Assembly: GCF_020171465.1 (NCBI RefSeq)
Contig: NZ_JAIUZR010000004.1
Coordinates: 434,001 to 498,000, forward strand
Direction of reading: 5' to 3'
DNA length: 64,000 bases
DNA from: Lutimonas saemankumensis
GTDB taxonomy: Bacteria; Bacteroidota; Bacteroidia; Flavobacteriales; Flavobacteriaceae
Below, one piece after another: positions 9,696 to 19,125 of this stretch (position 1 is its first letter; each line of letters opens with the position of its first letter). The position numbers were made by a program, and so were the translations under genes. The notes beneath the pieces were generated by a model. The model did no database searches, was not told the origin of the DNA, and worked only from the letters and a program-made list of their open reading frames with translations.

Positions 9696-9779
9696 TACCT
9701 TGGGTGGGAATCGAACCCACACGATATTGCTATCACTGGATTTTGAATCCAGCGCGTCTACCAATTCCGCCACCAAGGC
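9696..9779 (-). tRNA. tRNA-Leu (anticodon CAA)
   Basis: On the minus strand the RNA opens with GCCTTGG (9779-9773), which pairs with CCAAGGT (9703-9697; the first pair is G-U), and the discriminator A is at 9696. The anticodon arm is CTGGA-TTCAAAA-TCCAG, giving anticodon CAA, which reads UUG leucine codons. The T arm GTGGG-TTCGATT-CCCAC is complete. The variable arm is long enough for a class II tRNA, as expected for Leu, and the total is 84 nt. No CCA is encoded after the discriminator. A terminator lies just downstream, so it is a single-gene unit. Confidence 0.95.
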
Positions 9780-9940
9780 CTCTAGTAGAGTGACCAAAAT
9801 AGTATAATTTTGGGCTTGCAAATATAATCTTTTTGGTCAAAATAAAAACCAATTCATCAAGATATTTCCAAATTAATAAGGTATCCATTACACTCGATTA
9901 AATTCTTTACTTAAAAATTTCAGCAATGGAAATAATTGGT

Positions 9941-9948
9941 TAATTTTG
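9941..9948 (+). promoter_or_regulatory. putative -7 element of the prs promoter
   Basis: TAATTTTG matches the Bacteroidetes housekeeping -7 consensus TAnnTTTG and lies 43 bp upstream of the prs ATG. No strong -33 TTG was seen at the ideal distance, so confidence is moderate. Confidence 0.45.
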
Positions 9949-9991
9949 CAACCATTTTAAACCAGTCCAAACTTCTATAAAACAATTCTTT

Positions 9992-10933
9992 ATGCAATCT
10001 GCTATGTTGTCCCCAAAAATTTTTGCTTGTTCCCAAAGTGTTGAATTAGCGGAAAAAATTGCAAGTTCCTATGGAATGGAACTTGGAAAGGTTCGTAAAA
10101 CCATGTTTAGTGACGGTGAGTACCAGGTCTGCTTTGAAGAATCAATCCGAGGTCGTCGTATTTTTTTGATTGGATCCACTAATCCTCCAAATGACAACTT
10201 GATGGAAATGCTGCTAATGATCGATGCGGCAAAAAGAGCATCGGCAAGGCATATCACAGCCGTAATGCCTTATTTTGGATGGGCAAGACAAGACCGAAAA
10301 GACCAGCCAAGAGTTCCAATTGCAGCTAAGCTGGTAGCAAAAATGCTGCATGCTGCAGGTGCGACAAGAATTATGACAATGGACCTGCATGCCGATCAGA
10401 TTCAGGGATTTTTTGAAGTTCCGGTGGATCATTTATTTGCCTCTACAATTCTTCTTCCACATGTTGAGGCCATGAATCTTGACAATATCACCATAGCATC
10501 TCCGGATATGGGAGGCTCAAAAAGAGCATATGCCTATTCCAAATACCTGAAATGTGAGGTTGTCATATGTTACAAACAGCGAAAAAAAGCAAATGTTATT
10601 GACACCATGGAGGTTATCGGTAATGTTGAAGGGAGAAATATTATCCTTGTTGATGACATGGTAGATACTGCCGGAACCTTAACAAAAGCAGCTGATGTGA
10701 TGATGGAAAGAGGAGCTTTGAGCGTAAGAGCACTTACAACTCATGCAATTCTTTCGGGTCCCGCCTATGAAAGGATCGAACAGTCTGGTTTAAAGGAACT
10801 TATCGTGACAGATACTATTCCTCTTAAAAAGACAAGTTCTAAAATAAAAGTTGTATCTTGCGCCCCTTTATTTGCGGACGTGATGAAGATGGTTCAATCC
10901 AATTCATCCATCAGTGGTAAATTTATAATGTAA
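9992..10933 (+). CDS. prs: ribose-phosphate pyrophosphokinase
   Basis: A 313-residue enzyme that makes PRPP from ribose-5-phosphate and ATP for nucleotide, His and Trp synthesis in the cytoplasm. Visible motifs are FSDGEYQVCFEESIRG early on, the flexible-loop and ATP-site region YFGWARQDRKDQPRVPI (about 90-106), MDLHADQIQGFF (metal and ATP site, about 130-141), and the PRPP-binding loop VDDMVDTAGTL (about 220-230). The length is normal for class I enzymes. It starts the prs-rplY-pth cluster, with 18 bp to rplY, suggesting co-transcription. The N-terminus (MQSAMLSPKIFACSQS) has a second Met at residue 5 that could also start translation. Confidence 0.97.
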   Translation: MQSAMLSPKIFACSQSVELAEKIASSYGMELGKVRKTMFSDGEYQVCFEESIRGRRIFLIGSTNPPNDNLMEMLLMIDAAKRASARHITAVMPYFGWARQDRKDQPRVPIAAKLVAKMLHAAGATRIMTMDLHADQIQGFFEVPVDHLFASTILLPHVEAMNLDNITIASPDMGGSKRAYAYSKYLKCEVVICYKQRKKANVIDTMEVIGNVEGRNIILVDDMVDTAGTLTKAADVMMERGALSVRALTTHAILSGPAYERIEQSGLKELIVTDTIPLKKTSSKIKVVSCAPLFADVMKMVQSNSSISGKFIM

Positions 10934-10951
10934 AATAATTAATATAGAAAA

Positions 10952-11599
10952 ATGAAATCAATTACAATCAAAGGATCTAAAAGAGAAAGCGTGGGCAAGG
11001 CAGCGACCAAAGCCTTACGTAATGCTGGAAAGGTACCTTGCGTATTATACGGAGGAGACCAGGCTTTGCACTTTTCAGCAGAAGAGTTGGCATTCAGCAA
11101 ATTGGTATATACTCCAAATGTATATACGGCAACGATTGAACTTGAAGGTGGTGAAAAGTTTGAAGCTATTTTACAAGACATTCAGTTTCATCCGGTATCG
11201 GATAAAATCTTGCATATCGACTTTTATCAGTTAGATCAGGCAAAAGAAGTTACAATGGAAATCCCTGTAAGACTGATCGGGAATTCTCCTGGTGTTATGG
11301 CAGGTGGAAACCTTCGTAACCCTTACAGAAAATTAAAGGTCAGAGCACTTCCGGCTAATCTTCCGGATTTCATCAATGCTGATATTTCAAAATTGAAAAT
11401 TGGTGACAAATTGTATGTAACAGAACTGGCTTCTGATGAATTTTCTATTCTTCACCCTGAAAATACGGTTGTGGCTCAAGTTAGAGTATCTAGACTGGTG
11501 GTTGCAGCTGAAGGAGAAGATGAAGACGAAGAAGAAGCAGCTGAAGGAGCTGAAGGAGCTGAAGCTTCTGCGGAACAAGGAGCTCCGGCCGCTGAATAA
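10952..11599 (+). CDS. rplY: 50S ribosomal protein L25/general stress protein Ctc
   Basis: The 215-residue protein belongs to the long TL5/Ctc form of L25, which binds 5S rRNA. The N-terminal L25 domain covers about 1-90 ([28 protein letters not shown]), and the C-terminal beta domain about 95-185 (the [14 protein letters not shown] segment). A 30-residue tail made almost only of Glu, Ala, Gly and Asp ends the protein, common in Bacteroidetes L25. It lies 18 bp after prs and is followed by an intrinsic terminator. Confidence 0.96.
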   Translation: MKSITIKGSKRESVGKAATKALRNAGKVPCVLYGGDQALHFSAEELAFSKLVYTPNVYTATIELEGGEKFEAILQDIQFHPVSDKILHIDFYQLDQAKEVTMEIPVRLIGNSPGVMAGGNLRNPYRKLKVRALPANLPDFINADISKLKIGDKLYVTELASDEFSILHPENTVVAQVRVSRLVVAAEGEDEDEEEAAEGAEGAEASAEQGAPAAE

Positions 11600-11620
11600 T
11601 TTCAGTTAGATCGACTCATA

Positions 11621-11653
11621 AAAAAAGCTTTTCGAAATTCGAAAAGCTTTTTT
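11621..11653. terminator. intrinsic terminator after rplY
   Basis: Arms 11621-11636 and 11638-11653 are complementary around a one-base centre (AAAGCTTTTCGAA and its inverse), with A-runs before and T-runs after, so it can act on either strand. It separates rplY from pth, whose ATG is 14 bp further on. Confidence 0.85.
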
Positions 11654-11666
11654 TTATCTTTAGAAC

Positions 11667-12290
11667 ATGAATTTCATAAAAAATCTTCTCGGCTTTTTTC
11701 GACCGGGAAAACAAGAGGTTGACATGAAAAAATTTCTGATTGTAGGGCTAGGTAATATTGGTGAAAAATATCATAATACCCGACATAATATTGGATTTTC
11801 AATACTTGATCACCTGGCAAAAAAGGAAGATACAACATTTGAGTCCAAAAAACTGGGAGATATAGCAAGGTTTAACTACAAAGGAAGAACCTTTATTCTA
11901 CTGAAGCCAAGCACCTTTATGAATCTAAGCGGAAAGGCTGTTAATTACTGGTTGAGGATCGAAAAAATTCCTTTGGAAAATCTGCTTGTGATAACCGATG
12001 ACCTCAACCTTCCATTTGGGACCATCCGTTTAAAAGGTAAAGGAAGTTCTGGGGGGCATAACGGGCTAACCAATATCAATGAGATCCTTCAAACTCAAAA
12101 TTATGCCCGGCTAAGATTTGGGATAGGCAATGAATATAGTAAAGGACGTCAGGTTGATCACGTTTTGGGAAGCTGGAATGAGGATGAATCCGCTTTAATA
12201 GGAGAAAGGATAGATAAGTCATCAAAGGCCGTTACCTCCTTCGCCCTGGCAGGGCTTGCAAATACCATGAATACCTTTAACGGAAAATAG
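11667..12290 (+). CDS. pth: peptidyl-tRNA hydrolase
   Basis: The 207-residue protein recycles peptidyl-tRNA in the cytoplasm. The Pth core starts at residue 20: MKKFLIVGLGNIGEKYHNTRHNIGF contains the conserved Asn and catalytic His (quoted in overlapping parts), followed by FMNLSGKAV, DDLNLPFG and GGHNGL with further active-site residues. The first 19 residues (MNFIKNLLGFFRPGKQEVD) are a hydrophobic-basic extension seen in many flavobacterial Pth; a start at the second Met (11724) would give the classical length. The longer start is kept because the extension is in frame right after the terminator. Confidence 0.95.
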   Translation: MNFIKNLLGFFRPGKQEVDMKKFLIVGLGNIGEKYHNTRHNIGFSILDHLAKKEDTTFESKKLGDIARFNYKGRTFILLKPSTFMNLSGKAVNYWLRIEKIPLENLLVITDDLNLPFGTIRLKGKGSSGGHNGLTNINEILQTQNYARLRFGIGNEYSKGRQVDHVLGSWNEDESALIGERIDKSSKAVTSFALAGLANTMNTFNGK

Positions 12291-12360
12291 TTACTTCACC
12301 GTGGTATCCTATTCCTCTTTGACAAATAATCTTACCGTGTAAGCAAATAGTCACATAAAA

Positions 12361-14214
12361 TTACTCCACCGTAACTGATTTCGCTAAGTTCCTTGGCTGA
12401 TCAACATTACAATTACGCATAACAGCAATATGGTATGATAGCAACTGTAATGGAATGGTAGTCAGCAGTGGAGTAAAAGCTTCTTCTACCTCTGGTATTT
12501 CAATCACATGATCCGCAATTTCCTTAACTGTTACATCCCCTTCCGTAACGACCGCTATGATCTTACCTTTTCTGGATTTAATCTCCTGAATATTGCTAAC
12601 CACTTTCTCATAATGACCTTTGCTGGTAGCTATCACAACAACAGGCATTCTGTCATCGATCAAAGCAATTGGTCCGTGCTTCATTTCGGCAGCCGGATAT
12701 CCTTCGGCGTGAATATAAGAGATCTCTTTTAATTTCAGTGCTCCTTCAAGAGCCACAGGGAAATTATAACCTCTTCCTAAATAAAGGCAATTACTCGATA
12801 ATAAATATTCTCTTGCTATACCTTTTACCTTATCATCAATTTTTAAGAGCTGTTCAACTTTTTCCGGAATCCGCTCCAGTTCCTGTAAATGCAATCTGTA
12901 ATCTGAACTTGTCATGGTTCCTTTAGCTCGAGCAAGCCTTAGAGCCATCAATAATAAAACCGTGATTTGAGTTGTAAAAGCCTTTGTTGAAGCTACTCCT
13001 ATCTCTGGCCCAGCATGCGTATATGCACCCGAATCATTCTCTCTTGCAATTGAAGATCCCACCACATTACAGATTCCAAAGACAAAAGCTCCCTTGGATC
13101 TGGCAAGTTTAATCGCAGCCAAAGTATCTGCTGTTTCACCTGACTGAGAGATCGCAATGACCACATCTCTTTCTGTTATTACCGGATTTCTGTATCTGAA
13201 CTCGGAGGCATATTCAACCTCCACTGGAATTCTTGCAAATTCCTCAAAAATATATTCTCCAACCAGCCCGGCATGCCATGAAGTTCCACAGGCTACTACA
13301 ATGATCCGGTCAGCATTGAGGAATCTTTTCATGTTATTCTCGAGTCCAGAAAGTTTTATGATCGCTTCATCTACCAGAAGCCTTCCTCTGAACGTATCTG
13401 TAATCGCTCTGGGCTGCTCATGAATCTCTTTTAGCATAAAATGCTCATATCCACCTTTTTCAATTTCCTCCAGATTCAGTTTCAATTGCTGAATATTGGC
13501 ATCGATTAAGCTGTCATCCAGGATTTTTCGAACACGGACTTCTCTACCTCTTTTTATAATGGCCAGTTCTTGATCTTCCAGATAAATCGCGTCCTTGGTA
13601 TATTCTATAAATGGAGATGCATCCGAAGCAATAAAAAATTCCTGGAAATCTTTTCCCACTCCAATAGCAATGGGACTCCCTAATTTTGCTACAACAATTT
13701 CGTCAGGCTTTGCCTTGTCAAACACCGCTATGGCATAGGCACCAATCACTTGATTTAGCGCTATCTGAACTGCCTTGCCCAGCTTAACATTTTCAGTTGT
13801 TTTTATCTCCTCAATAAAGTTAATAAGAACCTCTGTATCTGTGTCGCTTTGAAAAACATATCCTCTGCTTTGAAGTTCCTGTTTAATGGTATCGTAATTT
13901 TCGATAATCCCGTTATGAACAATTACAAGATTTCCCGATTGGGAGGTATGAGGGTGAGAATTTGTATCATTGGGAACTCCATGTGTTGCCCATCTTGTAT
14001 GCCCCACACCTACAAATCCTGACTCCGGGATTTCCTTTTGAACCTTTTCTTCTAGGCTGGAAACTTTTCCTTTGGTTTTAGAAAGATTGATTTCTTTTCC
14101 ATCATAAAGCATCACTCCTGCACTGTCATACCCTCTGTATTCCAATCTCTTTAATCCATTTATAATAATGGGATAAGCTTCACGATAACCAATATAACCT
14201 GTAATTCCACACAT
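12361..14214 (-). CDS. glmS: glutamine--fructose-6-phosphate aminotransferase (isomerizing)
   Basis: The 617-residue enzyme makes glucosamine-6-phosphate for peptidoglycan and lipopolysaccharide. Cys2 is the glutaminase nucleophile (MCGITGYIGYR). The class II glutamine amidotransferase domain spans about 2-220 (GHTRWATHG, HNGIIENY), and two SIS sugar-isomerase domains span about 290-430 (ACGTSWHAGLV, SQSGETADTL) and 460-605 (GRGYNFPVALEGALKLKE). The C-terminus NLAKSVTVE carries the conserved active-site tail. No glmS ribozyme was seen in the 108 bp upstream, as expected outside Firmicutes. DUF4270 and GT5-like genes follow the same strand upstream of it. Confidence 0.98.
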   Translation of the reverse strand: MCGITGYIGYREAYPIIINGLKRLEYRGYDSAGVMLYDGKEINLSKTKGKVSSLEEKVQKEIPESGFVGVGHTRWATHGVPNDTNSHPHTSQSGNLVIVHNGIIENYDTIKQELQSRGYVFQSDTDTEVLINFIEEIKTTENVKLGKAVQIALNQVIGAYAIAVFDKAKPDEIVVAKLGSPIAIGVGKDFQEFFIASDASPFIEYTKDAIYLEDQELAIIKRGREVRVRKILDDSLIDANIQQLKLNLEEIEKGGYEHFMLKEIHEQPRAITDTFRGRLLVDEAIIKLSGLENNMKRFLNADRIIVVACGTSWHAGLVGEYIFEEFARIPVEVEYASEFRYRNPVITERDVVIAISQSGETADTLAAIKLARSKGAFVFGICNVVGSSIARENDSGAYTHAGPEIGVASTKAFTTQITVLLLMALRLARAKGTMTSSDYRLHLQELERIPEKVEQLLKIDDKVKGIAREYLLSSNCLYLGRGYNFPVALEGALKLKEISYIHAEGYPAAEMKHGPIALIDDRMPVVVIATSKGHYEKVVSNIQEIKSRKGKIIAVVTEGDVTVKEIADHVIEIPEVEEAFTPLLTTIPLQLLSYHIAVMRNCNVDQPRNLAKSVTVE

Positions 14215-14322
14215 TTTATTTGAGTATTAAGTTCATCTAAAAAACGAAAAACCTGACAATCTATTGCAAAGGTTGAGAACTCCTTTAAACTGTCAGGAAT
14301 ATTATTTGACGAAAATATGGAT

Positions 14323-15948
14323 TTATTTTGAAAAAAACATTTCCAATTTTATCCGTTTTTGATTGTCTTTTGGTTTATTGCCGTGTAGTATAACACCTTT
14401 TGGGATCCAGTTCCAGTCGCTAACCGTAGTATCACGAACAGCTCCCTGGGGAAAATCGGTATTCACCAGGTTTCTTAAAGCAAGTCTTGACATGGCAATA
14501 GGTTCGTCTCCTTTGAGTACCCTGTTGATGTATTCCGTAATCCTGAATTTATATTTCTCAGGATTACCTTCATCATCATATTCCAGCTCTCCGCCAAACA
14601 CGTCAGCCCCATATCTAAAACTGTAGAAATCATCCACGAATGAATTAAAATCATACTTATATAAAAGTAATCGGGATGGGATTTCATTCTGATCCCCGTC
14701 TAAATAGAAAACAAGGTTGGCCTCATTGATCAAAAAGTTCTGTTGTCTGAGATAATCAACCGTCTCTTCATCAAATACCTCAAGAATGATCTCAGATCCG
14801 GCCGCTCCCTGAAGATATAAATTTATTTCTCCTGTTTCGGTATCAGGATTCGTCAACGGTCGTTCTATTTCTGAACCTGTGTAATTTCTATTATACTTTG
14901 AGGTTCGAACCCCTCCTAAATTATATCGTTGACCTTGTTTGGTTTTTACCACTACATCTTCTTCCCCGTTTATCCCATTACCATTTAAATCCTCATCGTC
15001 GGGCTCATCAGTCACTACATCATTGGTGTAATAAATGGTCATACTTGCATTGGAAACCTGAAGATTCAAAAGAGACCCGTCAAAGCCTTCCGCATCAACG
15101 TACAGTCCTCTGAAGTATCTAACAAAGTTTCCGTTATTTTCAAAATCGAAAGGGTTGTCATGATCTACGAACCTTTCTTTAAAAAATTGTTCATCCAGAT
15201 CAAACTTAATGGATGGGGCAGCCGTCTCTGTTTTAATGGTGTCAATGTCATCTACTGTTGTGGGATCCCCATCCAGGTGACGTCTTTCAACATATAAGAC
15301 AGTATCATTTCGATTCGGTTTGAACCCTCCGGAAAATAGCTCATCCCTCAATTCATACTCCTTATCCGAATAGTAAGATTTTGGTTTGGTAGGGTCCTCC
15401 GGATCAAGTGAATTCAAAAAGGTCCCCAATTCAAATACTGCGATCTGATACTCTAAATCCTTATTTCCGTAGATTGAATCCAAGATGAAATTGGGTACTT
15501 TAAGTGTATCTCCGCCTTCATTTATAATAGGTAATCCCGTTGCAGGGTCAACAGCGCTTTGGTCGCCATCCCTTGTAGAAAAATAGGGGATGTCCAAAAC
15601 GACACGGTCAATAATGGCATTATCTCCAAAATCAGCACCTGTCAAAGGAAGTAAAACCTGAGAGATTAAATCACTGTTCATAGCACCAAAGGTCATATCT
15701 GAATTGACTCCTAAAAGGCCTAATGGAGCATTCAGCTGGGCATTGTCCGGTTCGTTATTATCCACTCGGTTGGAATCAACATTTCGATGGTAAGCAATAA
15801 CCTCAAAAATCGAATCTCCTACCTCAAAGGGTCTCTGTCCCGTGAGATCAACGGCAATATCTTCAAGATCCTTTTCACACGAAACGATTCCGAATAAAAA
15901 TATCAATCCTATACCAATATTTTTAAAAATGGCTATTCTTTTAGACAT
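14323..15948 (-). CDS. DUF4270 family outer-membrane lipoprotein
   Basis: A 541-residue protein with a lipoprotein signal (FGIVSC, lipidated Cys24). It opens with EKDLEDIAVDLTGQ and the FEVGDSIFEVIAYHRNVDS segment typical of DUF4270 proteins of Flavobacteriia, which are predicted secreted beta-rich lipoproteins without known function. The second half has repeated strand patterns and Asp/Asn/Glu-rich loops (DEPDDEDLNGNGINGEEDV), which may bind calcium. It lies between glmS (108 bp) and the GT5-like gene (29 bp), the usual family order, suggesting co-transcription with the GT5-like gene. Confidence 0.85.
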   Translation of the reverse strand: MSKRIAIFKNIGIGLIFLFGIVSCEKDLEDIAVDLTGQRPFEVGDSIFEVIAYHRNVDSNRVDNNEPDNAQLNAPLGLLGVNSDMTFGAMNSDLISQVLLPLTGADFGDNAIIDRVVLDIPYFSTRDGDQSAVDPATGLPIINEGGDTLKVPNFILDSIYGNKDLEYQIAVFELGTFLNSLDPEDPTKPKSYYSDKEYELRDELFSGGFKPNRNDTVLYVERRHLDGDPTTVDDIDTIKTETAAPSIKFDLDEQFFKERFVDHDNPFDFENNGNFVRYFRGLYVDAEGFDGSLLNLQVSNASMTIYYTNDVVTDEPDDEDLNGNGINGEEDVVVKTKQGQRYNLGGVRTSKYNRNYTGSEIERPLTNPDTETGEINLYLQGAAGSEIILEVFDEETVDYLRQQNFLINEANLVFYLDGDQNEIPSRLLLYKYDFNSFVDDFYSFRYGADVFGGELEYDDEGNPEKYKFRITEYINRVLKGDEPIAMSRLALRNLVNTDFPQGAVRDTTVSDWNWIPKGVILHGNKPKDNQKRIKLEMFFSK

Positions 15949-15977
15949 AAACTATTCTTGGATGTTAAAGCAATTTA

Positions 15978-16787
15978 TTATAAAACTTTGTTGAGATAAA
16001 AGTCGGAATATGCGTCTGAAAACTCTTCGATGGGCTGGTACCCAAGGACAGGTATTTCAAGATTCTCAATTACTTCAGAAATTTCTTCGCTTAACTCCTC
16101 ACTTCCCATAATTACCGCATCCGAATTCTCAATGGCAACTTTAACGAAACTATTACCATTTCCTTTGGAAAAAGATTCCAGTTTCTCTTCAGCTATTTGA
16201 TCGAACTTGATTTTATCAATAAGCTTATCACCACTTAAAACCCCTGAATTTTGGTAATTAAACGCCGAAGTAACAATTTTACTGTCAGCAAAAAGAGGAT
16301 CATTTTTGTAGTATTCTCTTAAATATAACGGCAAAAGGGACGCCATCCAGCCATGTATATGAATGATGTCTGGTGACCAGTTTAGTTTTTTGACAGTTTC
16401 TACCACACCTTTTGCGAAAAAGATAGCTCTCTCATCGTTATCAGCAAACAGGTTCCCTTCTTCATCCGTAAACACGGCCTTTCTTCTGAAATATTCTTCA
16501 TTATCAATAAAATAAACCTGCATACGTTCTTTAGGCAAAGAGGCCACCTTGATAATCAATGGCATATCCATGTCATTGATGATCAGATTCATACCAGATA
16601 ATCTGATAACTTCATGCAACTGATGTCTTCTCTCATTGATCACTCCAAATCTCGGCATAAACATCCTAATCTGCGCACCTTGGCTGTGCATCTCCTTTGG
16701 AACCTCAAAAGCCATTTTTGACACTTCAGTTTCAGGTAAATAGGGGGTTAATTCTGACGAAATATAAAGGATTCTCTTATCTTTCAT
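15978..16787 (-). CDS. glycogen/starch synthase-like protein, GT5 N-terminal domain only
   Basis: The 269-residue protein matches only the N-terminal Rossmann domain of GT5 glycogen synthases (about 475 residues): ILYISSELTPYLPETEVSKMA, then GAQIRMFMPRFG, then DIIHIHGWMASLLPLYLREYY (each quoted in part). The ADP-glucose-binding KxGGL motif is replaced by ETEVSK, and the whole C-terminal nucleotide-sugar domain is missing. Similar short proteins are constant in Flavobacteriia beside DUF4270 and panC, so this is a family form rather than a fresh truncation. It is unlikely to be a working glycogen synthase by itself; its real role is unknown. It is divergent from panC. Confidence 0.8.
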   Translation of the reverse strand: MKDKRILYISSELTPYLPETEVSKMAFEVPKEMHSQGAQIRMFMPRFGVINERRHQLHEVIRLSGMNLIINDMDMPLIIKVASLPKERMQVYFIDNEEYFRRKAVFTDEEGNLFADNDERAIFFAKGVVETVKKLNWSPDIIHIHGWMASLLPLYLREYYKNDPLFADSKIVTSAFNYQNSGVLSGDKLIDKIKFDQIAEEKLESFSKGNGNSFVKVAIENSDAVIMGSEELSEEISEVIENLEIPVLGYQPIEEFSDAYSDFYLNKVL

Positions 16788-16889
16788 TTATCAATCTGTT
16801 TTGGATCGGTGCAAAATTACGAAAATATATGCGAAATTCGAATTAAAATCTTAAGTTTGAAGCGGTAATTAACAATATTTAACGTCTCA

Positions 16890-17732
16890 ATGGAGGTTTT
16901 TAAAACCATAAAATCTCTTCAGCAAAGTCTGACGGAAGACAGCCAAAATAAAACTGTTGGTCTGGTTCCGACCATGGGCGCACTTCACGAAGGTCATCTT
17001 TCCATTATTGACAAGGCTAAAAAAGAGAATGATATTGTCATTGCCAGTATTTTTGTGAATCCTACCCAGTTTGATAAAAAAGAAGATCTTATCAATTATC
17101 CAAGTACGCTGGAATCAGACCTTGATGCCTTGGAAAAAAGAGGCTGTGATTTTGTTTTCACGCCTACTATCGAAGAAATCTACGGGGGAGCCACCAAATC
17201 AGAATCTTTCGATTTCAAGGGACTCGACAAAGAAATGGAAGGGAAATTCAGAACAGGCCATTTTGATGGTGTGGCCACCATTGTGAAGAAGCTTTTTATC
17301 ATCACTTCACCCGATAATGCCTATTTTGGAGAGAAGGATTTTCAGCAACTTCAAATCATCAGGCAAATGGTTAAAACGGAAGGACTGACTGTAAAGATTA
17401 TTCCGGTAGAAATCTATAGAGAATCAGATGGTCTTGCCATGAGTTCCAGAAACACCCGTCTTAATGAGGCCCAGCGCAAAGCGGCTCCTGAGATCTATCA
17501 AACCCTGCTCAAAGGCAAAAAACTGTTTCAGCAGGGAGACCTGGAAAAAGTTAAAAGTTTTGTTAAAAATGAACTCATCCAGAACAAAGAACTTGTTCTG
17601 GAGTATTTTGAAATTGCTGATAATGAGAGTCTTAAACCTGTATCTAAACTCGATCCAACAATGAGTTACCGGGCCTTTATTGCCGTTTTTGCCGGTGATG
17701 TAAGATTAATTGACAACATAGCCCTAAATTGA
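16890..17732 (+). CDS. panC: pantoate--beta-alanine ligase
   Basis: A 280-residue cytosolic enzyme that condenses pantoate and beta-alanine with ATP to give pantothenate. The HxGH motif is H33-E-G-H36 (PTMGALHEGHLSI). FVNPTQF, the FRTGHFDGVATIVKKLF segment, YFGEKDFQQL and MSSRNTRL (the KMSKS-like loop) follow in normal order. It is 33 bp ahead of panD, which supplies its beta-alanine, so the two form a vitamin B5 operon. Confidence 0.97.
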   Translation: MEVFKTIKSLQQSLTEDSQNKTVGLVPTMGALHEGHLSIIDKAKKENDIVIASIFVNPTQFDKKEDLINYPSTLESDLDALEKRGCDFVFTPTIEEIYGGATKSESFDFKGLDKEMEGKFRTGHFDGVATIVKKLFIITSPDNAYFGEKDFQQLQIIRQMVKTEGLTVKIIPVEIYRESDGLAMSSRNTRLNEAQRKAAPEIYQTLLKGKKLFQQGDLEKVKSFVKNELIQNKELVLEYFEIADNESLKPVSKLDPTMSYRAFIAVFAGDVRLIDNIALN

Positions 17733-17765
17733 GTAACTTTGCACCGTTAATTTTTTAAGTGAATA

Positions 17766-18116
17766 ATGAATATTGAAGTTGTAAAATCAAAAATACATCG
17801 CGTTAGGATAACGGGGTCTGATTTGAACTATATCGGAAGTATTACCATTGATGAAGATCTGATGGACGCGGCCAATATAATTGAGGGTGAGAAAGTTCAC
17901 ATTGTTAACATCAACAATGGAGAAAGATTTATAACATATGCCATAAGAGGGGAAAGAAAAAGCGGTGATATTGTGCTTAACGGGCCGGCTGCAAGGAAAG
18001 TTGCCAAAGATGACATCATCATCATTATTGCTTATGCAACCTTGGAGTTTGAAGAGGCGAAAGCATTCAAACCTGCTATTGTATTCCCCAATGAAAATGA
18101 TAATTCACTGACCTAG
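17766..18116 (+). CDS. panD: aspartate 1-decarboxylase
   Basis: This 116-residue proenzyme self-cleaves between Gly24 and Ser25 (YIGSITID) to form the pyruvoyl cofactor that decarboxylates aspartate to beta-alanine. The [10 protein letters not shown] and [12 protein letters not shown] segments match the bacterial PanD fold. It follows panC closely and precedes the flippase-like gene by only 3 bp, so the three are probably one transcript. Confidence 0.97.
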   Translation: MNIEVVKSKIHRVRITGSDLNYIGSITIDEDLMDAANIIEGEKVHIVNINNGERFITYAIRGERKSGDIVLNGPAARKVAKDDIIIIIAYATLEFEEAKAFKPAIVFPNENDNSLT

Positions 18117-18119
18117 TTT

Positions 18120-19091
18120 TTGAAATTTAGCTCTAAAAAAATCATTTTTACCACACTCCCAATAGCTTTAGGGGTGTTTCTTATTTGGTATTCCCTGGCC
18201 AAATTAAAACCTGAAGATATTGAATCGATCAAGAATTCGTTTAAAACGGCGAACTATTGGTGGGTGGCCTGTTCATTGTTACTGGGTGTCCTCAGCCATT
18301 TATCCCGTGCTTATCGATGGCAGTTTATGCTGGACCCGTTGGGGTATAAACCAAAATTTGCCAATAATGTGATGGCGGTTTTGGTGGCCTATCTTGTTAA
18401 TCTGATTGTTCCCCGGGCAGGTGAAATTGCGAGGGCCACAACTATTTCAAAATACGAGAATATCCCTTTTGAAAAGGCTTTTGGAACCATTGTGTCAGAA
18501 AGAGTTGCTGATGCTGTTATGTTGCTCGGAATAATTGGTTTGGCCTTTGTATTTCAGACAGAACTTCTCTCTTCCTACCTATTCCCTGAAGATGATGGCA
18601 GTACAGGTTATACCTATTATATTTTGGGAGGGTTAGGGTTAATCGGAGTGATATTCACCTGGCTGATCCGGAAATCAAAGCACCCGTTTGCCATTAGAAT
18701 ACAGAACTTTGTTACTGGCCTTATTCAGGGTATTGTGAGCATTTTCAGAATGAAGAAGAAATGGGCCTTTATCTTTCATACTTTTTTTATCTGGATCATG
18801 TATGTGCTCATGTTCTATGTTGTAACATTTGCCTTACCTGAAACAACCCATCTCGCGTTTGGAGCGATCATTGTAGGGTTTGTTGTAGGCGGATTGAGTA
18901 TGGCGCTGACCAACGGTGGCCTGGGTTCATATCCCATTTTTGTTGCCAGTGCCCTTACCCTTTACGGGATTGATGAAAATCCGGCCCTGGCCTTTGGATG
19001 GATCATGTGGACGGCACAGACCGTTATGGTCCTGTTTTTTGGCGGCCTCTCTTTTTTGGTCCTTCCAATTTATAACAAAGAAGAAGATTAA
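18120..19091 (+). CDS. lysylphosphatidylglycerol synthase TM-region/flippase-like membrane protein
   Basis: A 323-residue protein with about eight transmembrane helices and no catalytic transferase domain. It matches the UPF0104/YbhN-type family, with the recognisable segments LSHLSRAYRWQFML, YLVNLIVPRAGEIARA and GLSMALTNGGLGSYP. Related proteins are proposed to flip lipids or lipid-linked intermediates; no substrate can be read here. The start is a TTG three bases after the panD stop; no in-frame ATG is near, and the first residues KFSSKKIIF are followed at once by the first helix, so this start fits best. Confidence 0.8.
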   Translation: MKFSSKKIIFTTLPIALGVFLIWYSLAKLKPEDIESIKNSFKTANYWWVACSLLLGVLSHLSRAYRWQFMLDPLGYKPKFANNVMAVLVAYLVNLIVPRAGEIARATTISKYENIPFEKAFGTIVSERVADAVMLLGIIGLAFVFQTELLSSYLFPEDDGSTGYTYYILGGLGLIGVIFTWLIRKSKHPFAIRIQNFVTGLIQGIVSIFRMKKKWAFIFHTFFIWIMYVLMFYVVTFALPETTHLAFGAIIVGFVVGGLSMALTNGGLGSYPIFVASALTLYGIDENPALAFGWIMWTAQTVMVLFFGGLSFLVLPIYNKEED

Positions 19092-19125
19092 GTATTTTTA
19101 ATACCTGATCGAGAAGAATTTCAAC

